Source: Rhizomonospora bruguierae
Lineage (GTDB): Bacteria > Actinomycetota > Actinomycetes > Mycobacteriales > Micromonosporaceae
Assembly: GCF_018397995.1 (NCBI RefSeq)
Contig: NZ_BBQH01000044.1
Span: 1-50,792 of the forward strand
Direction of reading: 5' to 3'
Length of the DNA: 50,792 nt
Below the pieces are notes generated by a model. It saw only the letters and a program-made list of their open reading frames with translations, was not told the DNA's origin and did no database searches. Made by a program: the position numbers and the translations under genes. This document shows positions 35,050 to 42,065 of the stretch, piece after piece. Positions within the stretch are counted from its first letter, which is position 1, and each line of letters starts with the position of its first letter.

Positions 35050-36441
35050 CTACAGGATCTTGCCCGGGTTCAGCAGGTTCGCCGGGTCCAGCGCCTGCTT
35101 GATCGCGTGCTGCACGCGCATGCCGACCGGTCCGACCTCGCGGGCCAGCCACTCGCGCTTGAGCAGCCCCACGCCGTGCTCGCCGGTGCAGGTGCCGCCG
35201 AGGTCCAGGCCGAGCCGCATGATCGCGTCGAACGCGCGCCGGCCCCGCTCCAGGCTGGCCGGGTCGGCGCGGTCCACCACGATGTTCGGGTGCATGTTGC
35301 CGTCGCCGGCGTGGCCGACCACGCCGATCGCCACGCCGTGCTCGGCGGCGATCCGGTCCACGCCGTCGAGCAGTTCCGCCAGGCGGGCGCGGGGCACGGC
35401 CACGTCGTCGATGATCAGGCCGCCGTTGCCGCCGGGGAACGACTCCAGCGCCAGCTTCTCCATCGCGGGGTGGGCCAGGCGCCGTGCCTCCAGCAGCGCC
35501 GCCGCCTCGGTCACGTCGGTCGCGGCGAACACCTCGTCGGCGCCGGAGCGCTCGCACAGCGCCGCGATCGCCGCCAGGTCATCCGCCGCGCGGGTACCGG
35601 TGTCCGCCGCGGCCAGCAGCAGCGCCCGGGCGTCCGTGCGCAGCCCCATCGGCCGGTACGCCTCGATGGCGGCGAGGTGGGTGGCGTCCAGCAGTTCGAG
35701 CAGGCTGGGGCTGAGCCCCTCGCCGGCGATGGCGGCGACGGCCGCGCCGGCGGCGGCCGTGGTCGGGAAGACGGCGACCGCGGTGAGCGCCGCCTCGGCC
35801 GGCGGGCGGAGCGCCACGGTGACCTCGGTGATGATCCCGAGGGTGCCCTCCGAGCCGACGAACAGCCGGGTCAGGTCGTAACCGGCGACCCCCTTCGCGG
35901 TGCGCCGGCCGGTGCGCAGCACCTCGCCGGTCGCCAGCACGACCTCCAGGCCGAGCACGTACTCGGTGGTCACGCCGTACTTCACGCAGCACATGCCGCC
36001 GGCGTTGGTGGCGACGTTGCCGCCGATCGTGCAGGACTCCCAGGAGCCGGGGTCCGGCGGGTAGCGCAGGCCCTCGGCGGCGACCGCCTTGGCCAGGACG
36101 GCGTTGACCACGCCGGGCTGCACCACGGCGGTCCGGTTCACCGGGTCGATGGCGAGGATCCGGTCCATGCCGGTCATGGCGATGACAACGCAGCCCTCCA
36201 CGGCGTTCGCCGCGCCGGCCAGCCCGGTACGGGCACCCTGCGGCACCACGGGGACGCCGTGCCCGGCCGCGACCCGCACCGCCGTGGCGACCTCCGCCGT
36301 GCTGCGCGGCCGGACCACGGCGACCGGCGTGCCGGCCGGGACCAGGTCCGCCTCGTCCCGGCGGTACCCGGCGAGCAGGTCGGGGTCGGTCAGCACGGTG
36401 CCCTCGGGGAGGGCAGCGGCGAGCGCGGTGGCGATCGTCAT
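35050..36441 (-). CDS. FAD-linked oxidase, GlcD/D-lactate dehydrogenase type
   Basis: 463 aa. The N-terminal PCMH-type FAD domain has VVPQGARTGLAGAAN, RTAVVQPGVVNAVL, YPPDPGSWESCTIGGNVATNAGG and GYDLTRLFVGSEGTLGIITEV. The C-terminal FAD-oxidase domain includes HAGDGNMHPNIV and ends with GTCTGEHGVGLLKREWL...LDPANLLNPGKIL. The family oxidises glycolate, D-lactate or related 2-hydroxy acids; glcE/glcF partners are not seen. The ATG has TAGGTT seven bases upstream (36449-36454). It is divergent from DUF4031 with 35 bp between starts. Confidence 0.92.
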   Translation of the reverse strand: MTIATALAAALPEGTVLTDPDLLAGYRRDEADLVPAGTPVAVVRPRSTAEVATAVRVAAGHGVPVVPQGARTGLAGAANAVEGCVVIAMTGMDRILAIDPVNRTAVVQPGVVNAVLAKAVAAEGLRYPPDPGSWESCTIGGNVATNAGGMCCVKYGVTTEYVLGLEVVLATGEVLRTGRRTAKGVAGYDLTRLFVGSEGTLGIITEVTVALRPPAEAALTAVAVFPTTAAAGAAVAAIAGEGLSPSLLELLDATHLAAIEAYRPMGLRTDARALLLAAADTGTRAADDLAAIAALCERSGADEVFAATDVTEAAALLEARRLAHPAMEKLALESFPGGNGGLIIDDVAVPRARLAELLDGVDRIAAEHGVAIGVVGHAGDGNMHPNIVVDRADPASLERGRRAFDAIMRLGLDLGGTCTGEHGVGLLKREWLAREVGPVGMRVQHAIKQALDPANLLNPGKIL

Positions 36442-36476
36442 GGGTCAGAACCTAACCGCCGGTTACCCTGGCCACC

Positions 36477-36857
36477 ATGCTGTATGTCGATCCGCCGGCC
36501 TGGCCCGCCCGCGGCCGGCTGTGGTCGCACCTGATCAGTGACGTGTCGCTGACGGAACTGCACGCGTTCGCGGAGCTGCTCGGCGCGCCCCGGCGCGGGT
36601 TCGAGCGGGACCACTACGACATCCCGGCGGAGCGGTTCCCGGCGGCCGTGTGGCTGGGCGCCACGGTGGTGCCGACCCGGGAGATCGCCCGCCGGCTCCG
36701 CGCCGCCGGCCTGCGCCGCCCGAAGCACCTGGCACGCCCCGTCGCCGGTGGTGCGACGGGCGCCCGTCAGCCCGACCCGGCCAGCGTGGCCAGTTCCCGC
36801 TCGATGTTGTCCCGCGCGGCGCCCTCCCAGGCCGCGTGCAGATCGGGCAGCCGGTAG
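36477..36857 (+). CDS. DUF4031 protein
   Basis: 126 aa. The conserved DUF4031 part is residues 1 to about 88: LYVDPPAWPARGRLWSHLISD, HAFAELLGAPRRGFERDHYDIP and RRLRAAGLRRPKHLARP. Function unknown. TACCCT seven bases before the ATG suggests a leaderless mRNA. The C-terminal 30 or so residues are not family-like and lie antisense to the end of the HD-hydrolase gene (91-bp overlap), so they may be incidental read-on to the first stop codon. Confidence 0.75.
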   Translation: MLYVDPPAWPARGRLWSHLISDVSLTELHAFAELLGAPRRGFERDHYDIPAERFPAAVWLGATVVPTREIARRLRAAGLRRPKHLARPVAGGATGARQPDPASVASSRSMLSRAAPSQAACRSGSR

Positions 36858-37405
36858 AGGGCGGGCAGGTCGAGCAGGCGGCGCAGCACGGCCGCCCGGC
36901 CCGTCCGGTACGCCTCCGGCGGCACGTGCGCGTATTCGCGCCGGATCGCCGCCGCGTACCGGTCGTACGCGGCCGGCTCGGCGGCCAGGATCGACAGGTC
37001 GGCGTCGCAGAGCAGCGCGCCGCCGGTGTCGCCGGGCGCGGCGGCGTGACCGGCGGTGAGCAGGACCAGGCGGCGCACCTCGGCCACCACCCGCACCGGC
37101 ACGCCCAGCCGGGCGAGCAGGTGCCCGGCGAGCGCGGCGCTCGCCCGCTCGTTGGCGTCGCCCGCCGCTGCCGGGTCGTACACGGCGTCGTGGCACCAGG
37201 CGGCGAGCCGGACCGCGTCCGGGTCCGGGGCCGCTGCCGCGTGCCGGTCCACTATGGCCAGCACGGCGGCCAGGTGCGCGGTGTCGTGGTAGTGCCGGTG
37301 CGGCTCCGCCCACCGGTCGAGCAGGGACTGCCCGGCGACCGCGAGGGTCACCTCCGGGGCGGTCGCACCCGCGCCCGCGGTCGCGGCCAGCCACCCACCG
37401 ATCAT
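36767..37405 (-). CDS. HD-domain hydrolase (COG4339-like)
   Basis: 212 aa, predicted metal-dependent HD phosphohydrolase. Metal-binding motifs are RHYHDTAHLAAVL (near 37-48) and the HD pair in AAWCHDAVYDP (near 69-78). The later LCDADLSILAAEP supplies the final Asp, and RREYAHVPPEAYRTGRAAVL matches the family's C-terminal helix. The substrate is not known; nucleotides are common for HD proteins. The ATG at 37405 overlaps the aminotransferase stop codon (ATGA), so it is coupled to that gene and comes under the same SAM-IV riboswitch. The same frame runs open far upstream, but that is antisense shadow. Confidence 0.85.
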   Translation of the reverse strand: MIGGWLAATAGAGATAPEVTLAVAGQSLLDRWAEPHRHYHDTAHLAAVLAIVDRHAAAAPDPDAVRLAAWCHDAVYDPAAAGDANERASAALAGHLLARLGVPVRVVAEVRRLVLLTAGHAAAPGDTGGALLCDADLSILAAEPAAYDRYAAAIRREYAHVPPEAYRTGRAAVLRRLLDLPALYRLPDLHAAWEGAARDNIERELATLAGSG

Positions 37406-38766
37406 GCCGCCATGATCTCCCGGAGGGCGGCGATCAGCCGGTCGACGTGCTCGGCCGTGCTGCCGAGGCCGATGCTGGCCCGGATGGCGCTGGCCGGCGC
37501 CGCGGGCCAACCGGCGCGCGCCGCCGCCTCGTCGAGCAGCCGCCGGGCGAGCGGGTGCGCGCAGAACAGCCCGTCCCGCACGCCGATGCCGTGGTCGCGG
37601 GCCAGCGCGGCGGTCACCTCGGCGGCGTCCCGGCCGGCGGGCGCCGTCGCCCCGGCTGCGGCCCTTCCGCCCGCGGTCTTCCCGGGCGCGGTCTTCGGGG
37701 GCGCTGTCTTCCCGGGTGCCGTTGTGGCGGGCGCCAGCGCGAACGAGACAATGCCCACGCGCTGCGCGCCGGCGTCGAACTGCCGCAGTTCCGCCACGCC
37801 CTCGATGGCCGCCAGCCCGGCGCGGAGCCGGCTGAGCAGCGCCTGCTCGTGAGCGTGCAGGGCCGCCCGGTCGGCCGCCGCGAGGGTCTCGCAGACCGCA
37901 CCGAGCGCCACCGCGCCGAGCAGGTTCGGGGTGCCGGCCTCGTGGCGGGCCGGCCCGCCGGCCCAGCGCACGTCGTGGGTCGCGGCGCCGACGTGGCGGG
38001 TCGCGCCCCCGCCGGCCAGGTACGGCTCGGCCGCGTCCAGCCAGTCGGAGCGGCCGGCGAGCACCCCGGCGCCGAACGGTGCGTACAGCTTGTGACCGGA
38101 GAGGGCGACGTAGTCGGCGCCGAGATCCCCCAGGTGGACCGGGGCGTGCGGGGCCAGTTGGGCGGCGTCCAGGGCCAGCCGGGCGCCGTGCCGGTGGGCC
38201 ACCGCGGCCAGGTCGGCGACCGGGTACAACTCGCCGGTCACGTTGCCGGCGCCGGTCACCGCCACCAGCAGCGGGCGGGACGGGTCCGCGCCGCGGCGCA
38301 GTTCCCGCAGGGCCGCCGCCAGGGAGCGGAGCGCGGCGTCGGGCGACGAGGGCACCGGCAGGCGCACCGGGTTCGGCCAGGGGAGCAGGTTGGCGTGGTG
38401 CTCCCCGGCGAACGTGACCACGCCGGTACCGGCGGGCAGCGCGCGGGCCAGCAGGTTCAGCGCGTCGGTGGTGTTCCGGGTGAAGATCACCTCGTGCTCG
38501 GCGGTGCAGCCGAGGAAGTCCCCGACCGCCTGCCGGGCCCGCTCGTACGCCAGCGTGCAGCGCCGCGACAGCGCCCCCGCGCCCCGGTGCACGCTCGCGT
38601 ACCAGGGCAGCAGTTCGGCCACGGCGTCGGCGGCGGCGGTCGCGCACGGCGCGCTGGCCGCGTAATCCAGGTTGATCTCGCCGGGGATGCCGAGCACGGT
38701 CGGCGGCTCGGGCCGGGCGACCACCGTGGTGGCAGGACCGGTGGGGTGGCTGAGAGGGGTGGTCAA
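37402..38766 (-). CDS. Class V aminotransferase (cysteine desulfurase-like)
   Basis: 454 aa, fold-type I PLP enzyme. Family motifs are INLDYAASAPC (start of the domain), FTRNTTDALNLLARAL, FAGEHHANLLPW, LALDAAQLAPH, the PLP lysine in YVALSGHKLYAPFGAG, and RHEAGTPNLLGAVALG. It is closest to the SufS/CsdA-like group that moves sulfur from cysteine. The TTG at 38766 is chosen because GGAGGT lies five bases upstream and the frame before it is riboswitch. A low-complexity insert (PGKTA/PPKTA/PGKTA repeats, then Ala/Gly) interrupts the C-terminal domain. Control by SAM-IV points to a role in sulfur or methionine metabolism. Confidence 0.85.
   Translation of the reverse strand: MTTPLSHPTGPATTVVARPEPPTVLGIPGEINLDYAASAPCATAAADAVAELLPWYASVHRGAGALSRRCTLAYERARQAVGDFLGCTAEHEVIFTRNTTDALNLLARALPAGTGVVTFAGEHHANLLPWPNPVRLPVPSSPDAALRSLAAALRELRRGADPSRPLLVAVTGAGNVTGELYPVADLAAVAHRHGARLALDAAQLAPHAPVHLGDLGADYVALSGHKLYAPFGAGVLAGRSDWLDAAEPYLAGGGATRHVGAATHDVRWAGGPARHEAGTPNLLGAVALGAVCETLAAADRAALHAHEQALLSRLRAGLAAIEGVAELRQFDAGAQRVGIVSFALAPATTAPGKTAPPKTAPGKTAGGRAAAGATAPAGRDAAEVTAALARDHGIGVRDGLFCAHPLARRLLDEAAARAGWPAAPASAIRASIGLGSTAEHVDRLIAALREIMAA
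37672..37716 (-). repeat. 15-bp tandem repeat in the aminotransferase
   Basis: Three 15-bp units (CGCGGTCTTCCCGGG and two variants) encode PGKTA, PPKTA and PGKTA in an insertion of the class V aminotransferase. Confidence 0.8.
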
Positions 38767-38814
38767 CGGACACCTCCGGGTCGGCGCTTGCCCGTGCCAC
38801 CGCGGCGCGGGCCC

Positions 38815-38893
38815 GGTCCTCACCCGGGGCACCCCATCGCGACCGAAGGGTTGCCGGCCAGCAAGCCGGGGCTTCACGCTGGCGCTCGTGACC
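38815..38893 (-). promoter_or_regulatory. SAM-IV riboswitch
   Basis: Read on the minus strand: GGTCACGAGCGCCAGCG opens the element, then GTGAAGCCCCGGC, TGGCCGGCAACCC, and finally GGGGTGCCCCGGGTGAGGACC. This matches the SAM-IV consensus as I remember it, including the GGCAACC and GGGGTGCCCCGGGTGA blocks. The 3' end lies 48 nt before the TTG start of the aminotransferase. The spacer contains a short GCCCG/CGGGC hairpin just ahead of GGAGGT, which suggests translational control. Confidence 0.85.
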
Positions 38894-38941
38894 TGCCGAC
38901 AGCATAGCGGCCAGGGACCGACGCACGGGGCCGCCCCTGAC

Positions 38942-38947
38942 TAGGCT
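38942..38947 (+). promoter_or_regulatory. -10-like hexamer of the PrsW gene
   Basis: TAGGCT followed by six bases and then the ATG at 38954; there is no Shine-Dalgarno sequence, so this is a leaderless configuration. Confidence 0.45.
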
Positions 38948-38953
38948 GACCGC

Positions 38954-40306
38954 ATGACCGAGCCGGTTCCGGTGCCGCAGCAGGAGTCCCGACCGCGCAG
39001 GAACGTGGGGCGGACCATCGGGTTCGCGGCGTTCGTGGTGGTGATCACCCTCTCCGCGATCACCCTGCTGCTGTACCTCGGCTTCAACATCGGCTGGCAG
39101 GCGCTGGTGATCGGCCTGGTCGCCGCGGTGCTGCCGGTACCGGTGCTGGTCACCTGCTACCTCTGGCTGGACCGGTACGGCCCGGAGCCGGCCGGGTTCC
39201 TGGCACTGACGTTCTTCTGGGGGGCGTGCGTCGCCACCGGGGCGGCGCTGGCCGTCAACACCGGCGCCGCCTACCTGTTCGACCGGTTCGGCTGGTCGGA
39301 GAACTTCGTCGCGGTCGGCGTGGCGCCGGTGATCGAGGAGACGATGAAGGCCCTCGGCCCGGCGCTGCTGCTGGTGTTCTTCCGCCGCCGGGAGGTCAGC
39401 GGCATCACCGACGGCCTGGTCTACTGCGGCCTGTCCGCGGTCGGCTTCGCCATGGTGGAGAACATCCTGTACCTGGGCGGCCACGGCTACGCCACCGGCG
39501 TGGAGAAGTACGGCCCGGCCAGCGGCGCGCAGAGCCTCGTTGTGATCTTCATCGGCCGGATCCTGCTCACCGGCTTCGCGCACCCGCTGTTCACCTCGAT
39601 GACCGGCATCGGGCTCGGCATCGCGCTGCGCTCGCCCCGGCGCTCCGTGCAGATCTTCGCGCCGATCGGTGGGCTGCTGCTGGCGATGCTGCTGCACGCC
39701 ACCTGGAACCTCATGCCGACCCTGTCCGCCATCACCGGCGAGGGCCTGTTCTTCCTGTACGGGTTCATCGGGCTGATGGTGCCGGTGTTCCTGGGCATGA
39801 TCGGGCTGGCGATCTGGGTGCGGGCCCGGGAGGGGCGGCTCACCGAGCGGATGCTGCCCCGGTACGTCCGGCTCGGCTGGTTCTCACCGCCCGAGGTGGC
39901 GGCGCTGGGTAGCCTGGCCCGCCGGCACTCCGCCCGCAGGTGGGCCCGCCGGGTCGCCGGGGAGCCCGGTCTGCGCGCCATGCGGCACTACCAGACCGCC
40001 GCGACCCGCCTCGCCGTGCTCCGCGACGGCCTCGAACGCGGCCTGGACCGGAACCCGGCCGAGTTGGCCCGGATCGGCACCGAGGAACGCACCCTGCTGG
40101 CGGGCATCGCCGCCAGCCGCGCGGCGTTCGTCGGCCGCGACCCGGCCGCCCCGAACGCGCTGTGGGACGGCACCCAATACCACATCACATTCCCCGACGG
40201 CAGCCGCCGCAGCATGCCGCCGCCCGCGGAGCCGGTCGTGCCGATCCCGGTGCCGCTGCCGCCCGCGCCGCCCCCACCGCCGCCGTACCCGATGGCCTAC
40301 AGGTAG
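38954..40306 (+). CDS. PrsW-family intramembrane peptidase
   Basis: 450 aa with about eight to nine membrane helices in the first 320 residues. The PrsW/M82 motifs are present: APVIEETMKALGP (EExxK, near 132-144), FAMVENILYL (near 175), LLTGFAHPLFTSMTG (His, near 213) and LLHATWNLMPT (second His). Such proteases cleave membrane-bound anti-sigma factors or similar substrates. The C-terminal part is cytoplasmic, with a Pro-rich end (PPAPPPPPPYP). The last 10 bp overlap the end of the convergent GroES-like gene. No anti-sigma factor gene is adjacent; an ECF41 gene lies 5 kb away. Confidence 0.9.
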   Translation: MTEPVPVPQQESRPRRNVGRTIGFAAFVVVITLSAITLLLYLGFNIGWQALVIGLVAAVLPVPVLVTCYLWLDRYGPEPAGFLALTFFWGACVATGAALAVNTGAAYLFDRFGWSENFVAVGVAPVIEETMKALGPALLLVFFRRREVSGITDGLVYCGLSAVGFAMVENILYLGGHGYATGVEKYGPASGAQSLVVIFIGRILLTGFAHPLFTSMTGIGLGIALRSPRRSVQIFAPIGGLLLAMLLHATWNLMPTLSAITGEGLFFLYGFIGLMVPVFLGMIGLAIWVRAREGRLTERMLPRYVRLGWFSPPEVAALGSLARRHSARRWARRVAGEPGLRAMRHYQTAATRLAVLRDGLERGLDRNPAELARIGTEERTLLAGIAASRAAFVGRDPAAPNALWDGTQYHITFPDGSRRSMPPPAEPVVPIPVPLPPAPPPPPPYPMAYR

Positions 40307-40635
40307 AGGCCGGTCGCCTCGGCCTCCACCCGCCGCGCGGCGACCGCGTGCAGGTCCCGCTCCCGCAGCAGCACGTATTCACGGCCGTGTAGCTCCACCT
40401 CGGAGCGGTCGTCCGGGTCGAAGAGCACCCGGTCACCGGCCACGATGGACCGCACGTTCGGCCCGACGCCGACCGCGGTCGCCCAGGACAGGCGGCGCCC
40501 CACCGAGGCGGTGGCCGGGATCACAATGCCCGCCGTGGAGCGGCGCTCGCCCTCGGGCCCCTCCACCCGAACCAGGACACGGTCGTGCAGCAGCCGGATC
40601 GGCAGCCCGGCCTCGACGGAAGCTTCGGCGGTCAC
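40297..40635 (-). CDS. GroES-like (Cpn10-family) protein
   Basis: 112 aa. The Cpn10 fold is recognisable: IRLLHDRVLVRVEGPEGERRSTAGIVIPATA at the start (mobile-loop region), VGVGPNVRSIVAGDRVLFDP in the middle and LHGREYVLLRERDLHAV at the end. It is diverged from true GroES: the acidic VDEL-type hairpin is altered and the C terminus is extended. It may be a co-chaperonin for one GroEL or have another role. TACGGT six bases before the GTG (40642-40647) indicates a leaderless mRNA. No CIRCE lies upstream, so regulation differs from that of groEL. Confidence 0.85.
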   Translation of the reverse strand: MTAEASVEAGLPIRLLHDRVLVRVEGPEGERRSTAGIVIPATASVGRRLSWATAVGVGPNVRSIVAGDRVLFDPDDRSEVELHGREYVLLRERDLHAVAARRVEAEATGLYL

Positions 40636-40775
40636 CGGCAGACCGTACCTCCCGCCGCCGGCGGCCGTGCGGGCAGGGAAACTCGGGGACGATTCAGGGC
40701 CGGAGTCGGCGGGTGCCGGGCGGCCCCGGCCGCTACGGTGGGGGAACGTTCACACCGAGTGCCGAGGGGGTGCGG

Positions 40776-42056
40776 TTGAACCGGTTGGAGCAGATGCGGG
40801 CGAACTTCCGCCGGGCGGTGCAGGGCGCGCGCGTCCGCACGGCCGTCCGGGAGGCGCGGGCGGAGCTAGCCGAGGGCGACGCCCCGGCGGGCGATGTCCG
40901 CTCCGACTTCGTCGTGACCGAACCGCCCCAGGTGGTGATGCAGGAGTCGACCGTCAGCCGGGACGACGCCGACGTGCCGCACGGGCTGCGCATCGCCGCC
41001 GCGTGGGCCTGGCGGATCATCCTCCTCGGCCTGCTCGGCTGGGCGATCATCCGGGTGGTCGGGCAGCTCCAGCTGGTGGTCGTGCCGCTGACCATCGCGC
41101 TGCTGCTTTCCGCCCTGCTGGCCCCCGCGGTGGGTGTGCTGTTCCGGGCCCGGGTGCCCCGGTCGTTGGCCACCGCCGTGGTCCTGGTGGGCGGCATCGC
41201 CGCCGTGGTGGCCACGCTCACCCTGGTGATCAATCAGCTCATCGCCGGCGTGCCGGACCTGTCCAGCAACACCACCAAGGGCATCCGACAGATCCAGGAC
41301 TGGCTGCGCAACGGCCCCCTGCACATGTCCGACAACCAACTCGACGGCGCGGTCACCGCCGCCCAGAGGTGGCTGGACGAGCACACCGAGTCGCTGACCA
41401 GCGGCGCGGTCTCCACCGCCGCCACGGTGTTCGAGGTGCTCACCGGGGCGCTGCTCGTGCTGTTCGCGACGTTCTTCTTCCTCCGCGACGGCAAGCGCAT
41501 CTGGTCCTTCATCGTCACGTTGCTGCCCCGCGGGGCGCGCGAGCACGTCCACGTCGCCGGCTACGCCTCCTGGGTGACCCTCGGGTCGTACGTGCGCGCC
41601 ACGGTCCTGGTGGCGTTCATCGACGCGGTCGGCATCGGCCTGGCCCTGGTGATCCTCCGGGTGCCGTTCGCCTTCCCGCTCGCCGCGCTCGTCTTCATCG
41701 GCGCGTTCATCCCGATCGTCGGGGCCACGGTCTCGGGCGTGGTCGCGGTGCTGATCGCGCTGGTGGGCAAGGGCTGGGTCACCGCGCTGATGGTGCTCCT
41801 CGCCGTGATCGCGGTGCAGCAGTTGGAGGGGCACGTCCTCCAGCCGATCATCATGGGCCGGGCCGTGGCGATCCACCCGCTGGCGGTGATCGTGGCGATC
41901 ACGACCGGTGTGGTGCTGGCCGGGATCGTCGGCGCGCTGGTGGCCGTCCCGCTGGTGGCGGTGCTCAACACGGGCGTGCGCCGTCTTGCGGCCCGCGCCG
42001 GCGCCGCCAAGCCGCCACCCGATCCGGTGGTCGCCGCCGCCGAGCCGCCCGGCTAG
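40776..42056 (+). CDS. AI-2E family transporter
   Basis: 426 aa with about seven to eight membrane helices. After a cytoplasmic N terminus of about 75 residues come the paired helices and the family pattern ALLLSALLAPAVGVLFRARVPRS, a long extracellular loop (about 165-215), and the conserved late segment IVGATVSGVVAVLIALVGKGW...QQLEGHVLQPIIMGRAVAIHPLAVI. The family (formerly UPF0118) includes quorum-signal exporters and Na+/H+ antiporters, so the substrate is open. The TTG at 40776 has GAGGGGG five bases upstream; a GTG at 40770 is the alternative. Confidence 0.87.
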   Translation: MNRLEQMRANFRRAVQGARVRTAVREARAELAEGDAPAGDVRSDFVVTEPPQVVMQESTVSRDDADVPHGLRIAAAWAWRIILLGLLGWAIIRVVGQLQLVVVPLTIALLLSALLAPAVGVLFRARVPRSLATAVVLVGGIAAVVATLTLVINQLIAGVPDLSSNTTKGIRQIQDWLRNGPLHMSDNQLDGAVTAAQRWLDEHTESLTSGAVSTAATVFEVLTGALLVLFATFFFLRDGKRIWSFIVTLLPRGAREHVHVAGYASWVTLGSYVRATVLVAFIDAVGIGLALVILRVPFAFPLAALVFIGAFIPIVGATVSGVVAVLIALVGKGWVTALMVLLAVIAVQQLEGHVLQPIIMGRAVAIHPLAVIVAITTGVVLAGIVGALVAVPLVAVLNTGVRRLAARAGAAKPPPDPVVAAAEPPG

Positions 42057-42065
42057 ACCGCTCGG

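Noticed and set aside
36767..39697. 976-codon minus-strand frame that includes the HD hydrolase
   Set aside because: Only the last 212 codons show family motifs; the rest is a shadow of the aminotransferase, riboswitch and PrsW genes. The coupled ATG at 37405 is the sensible start.
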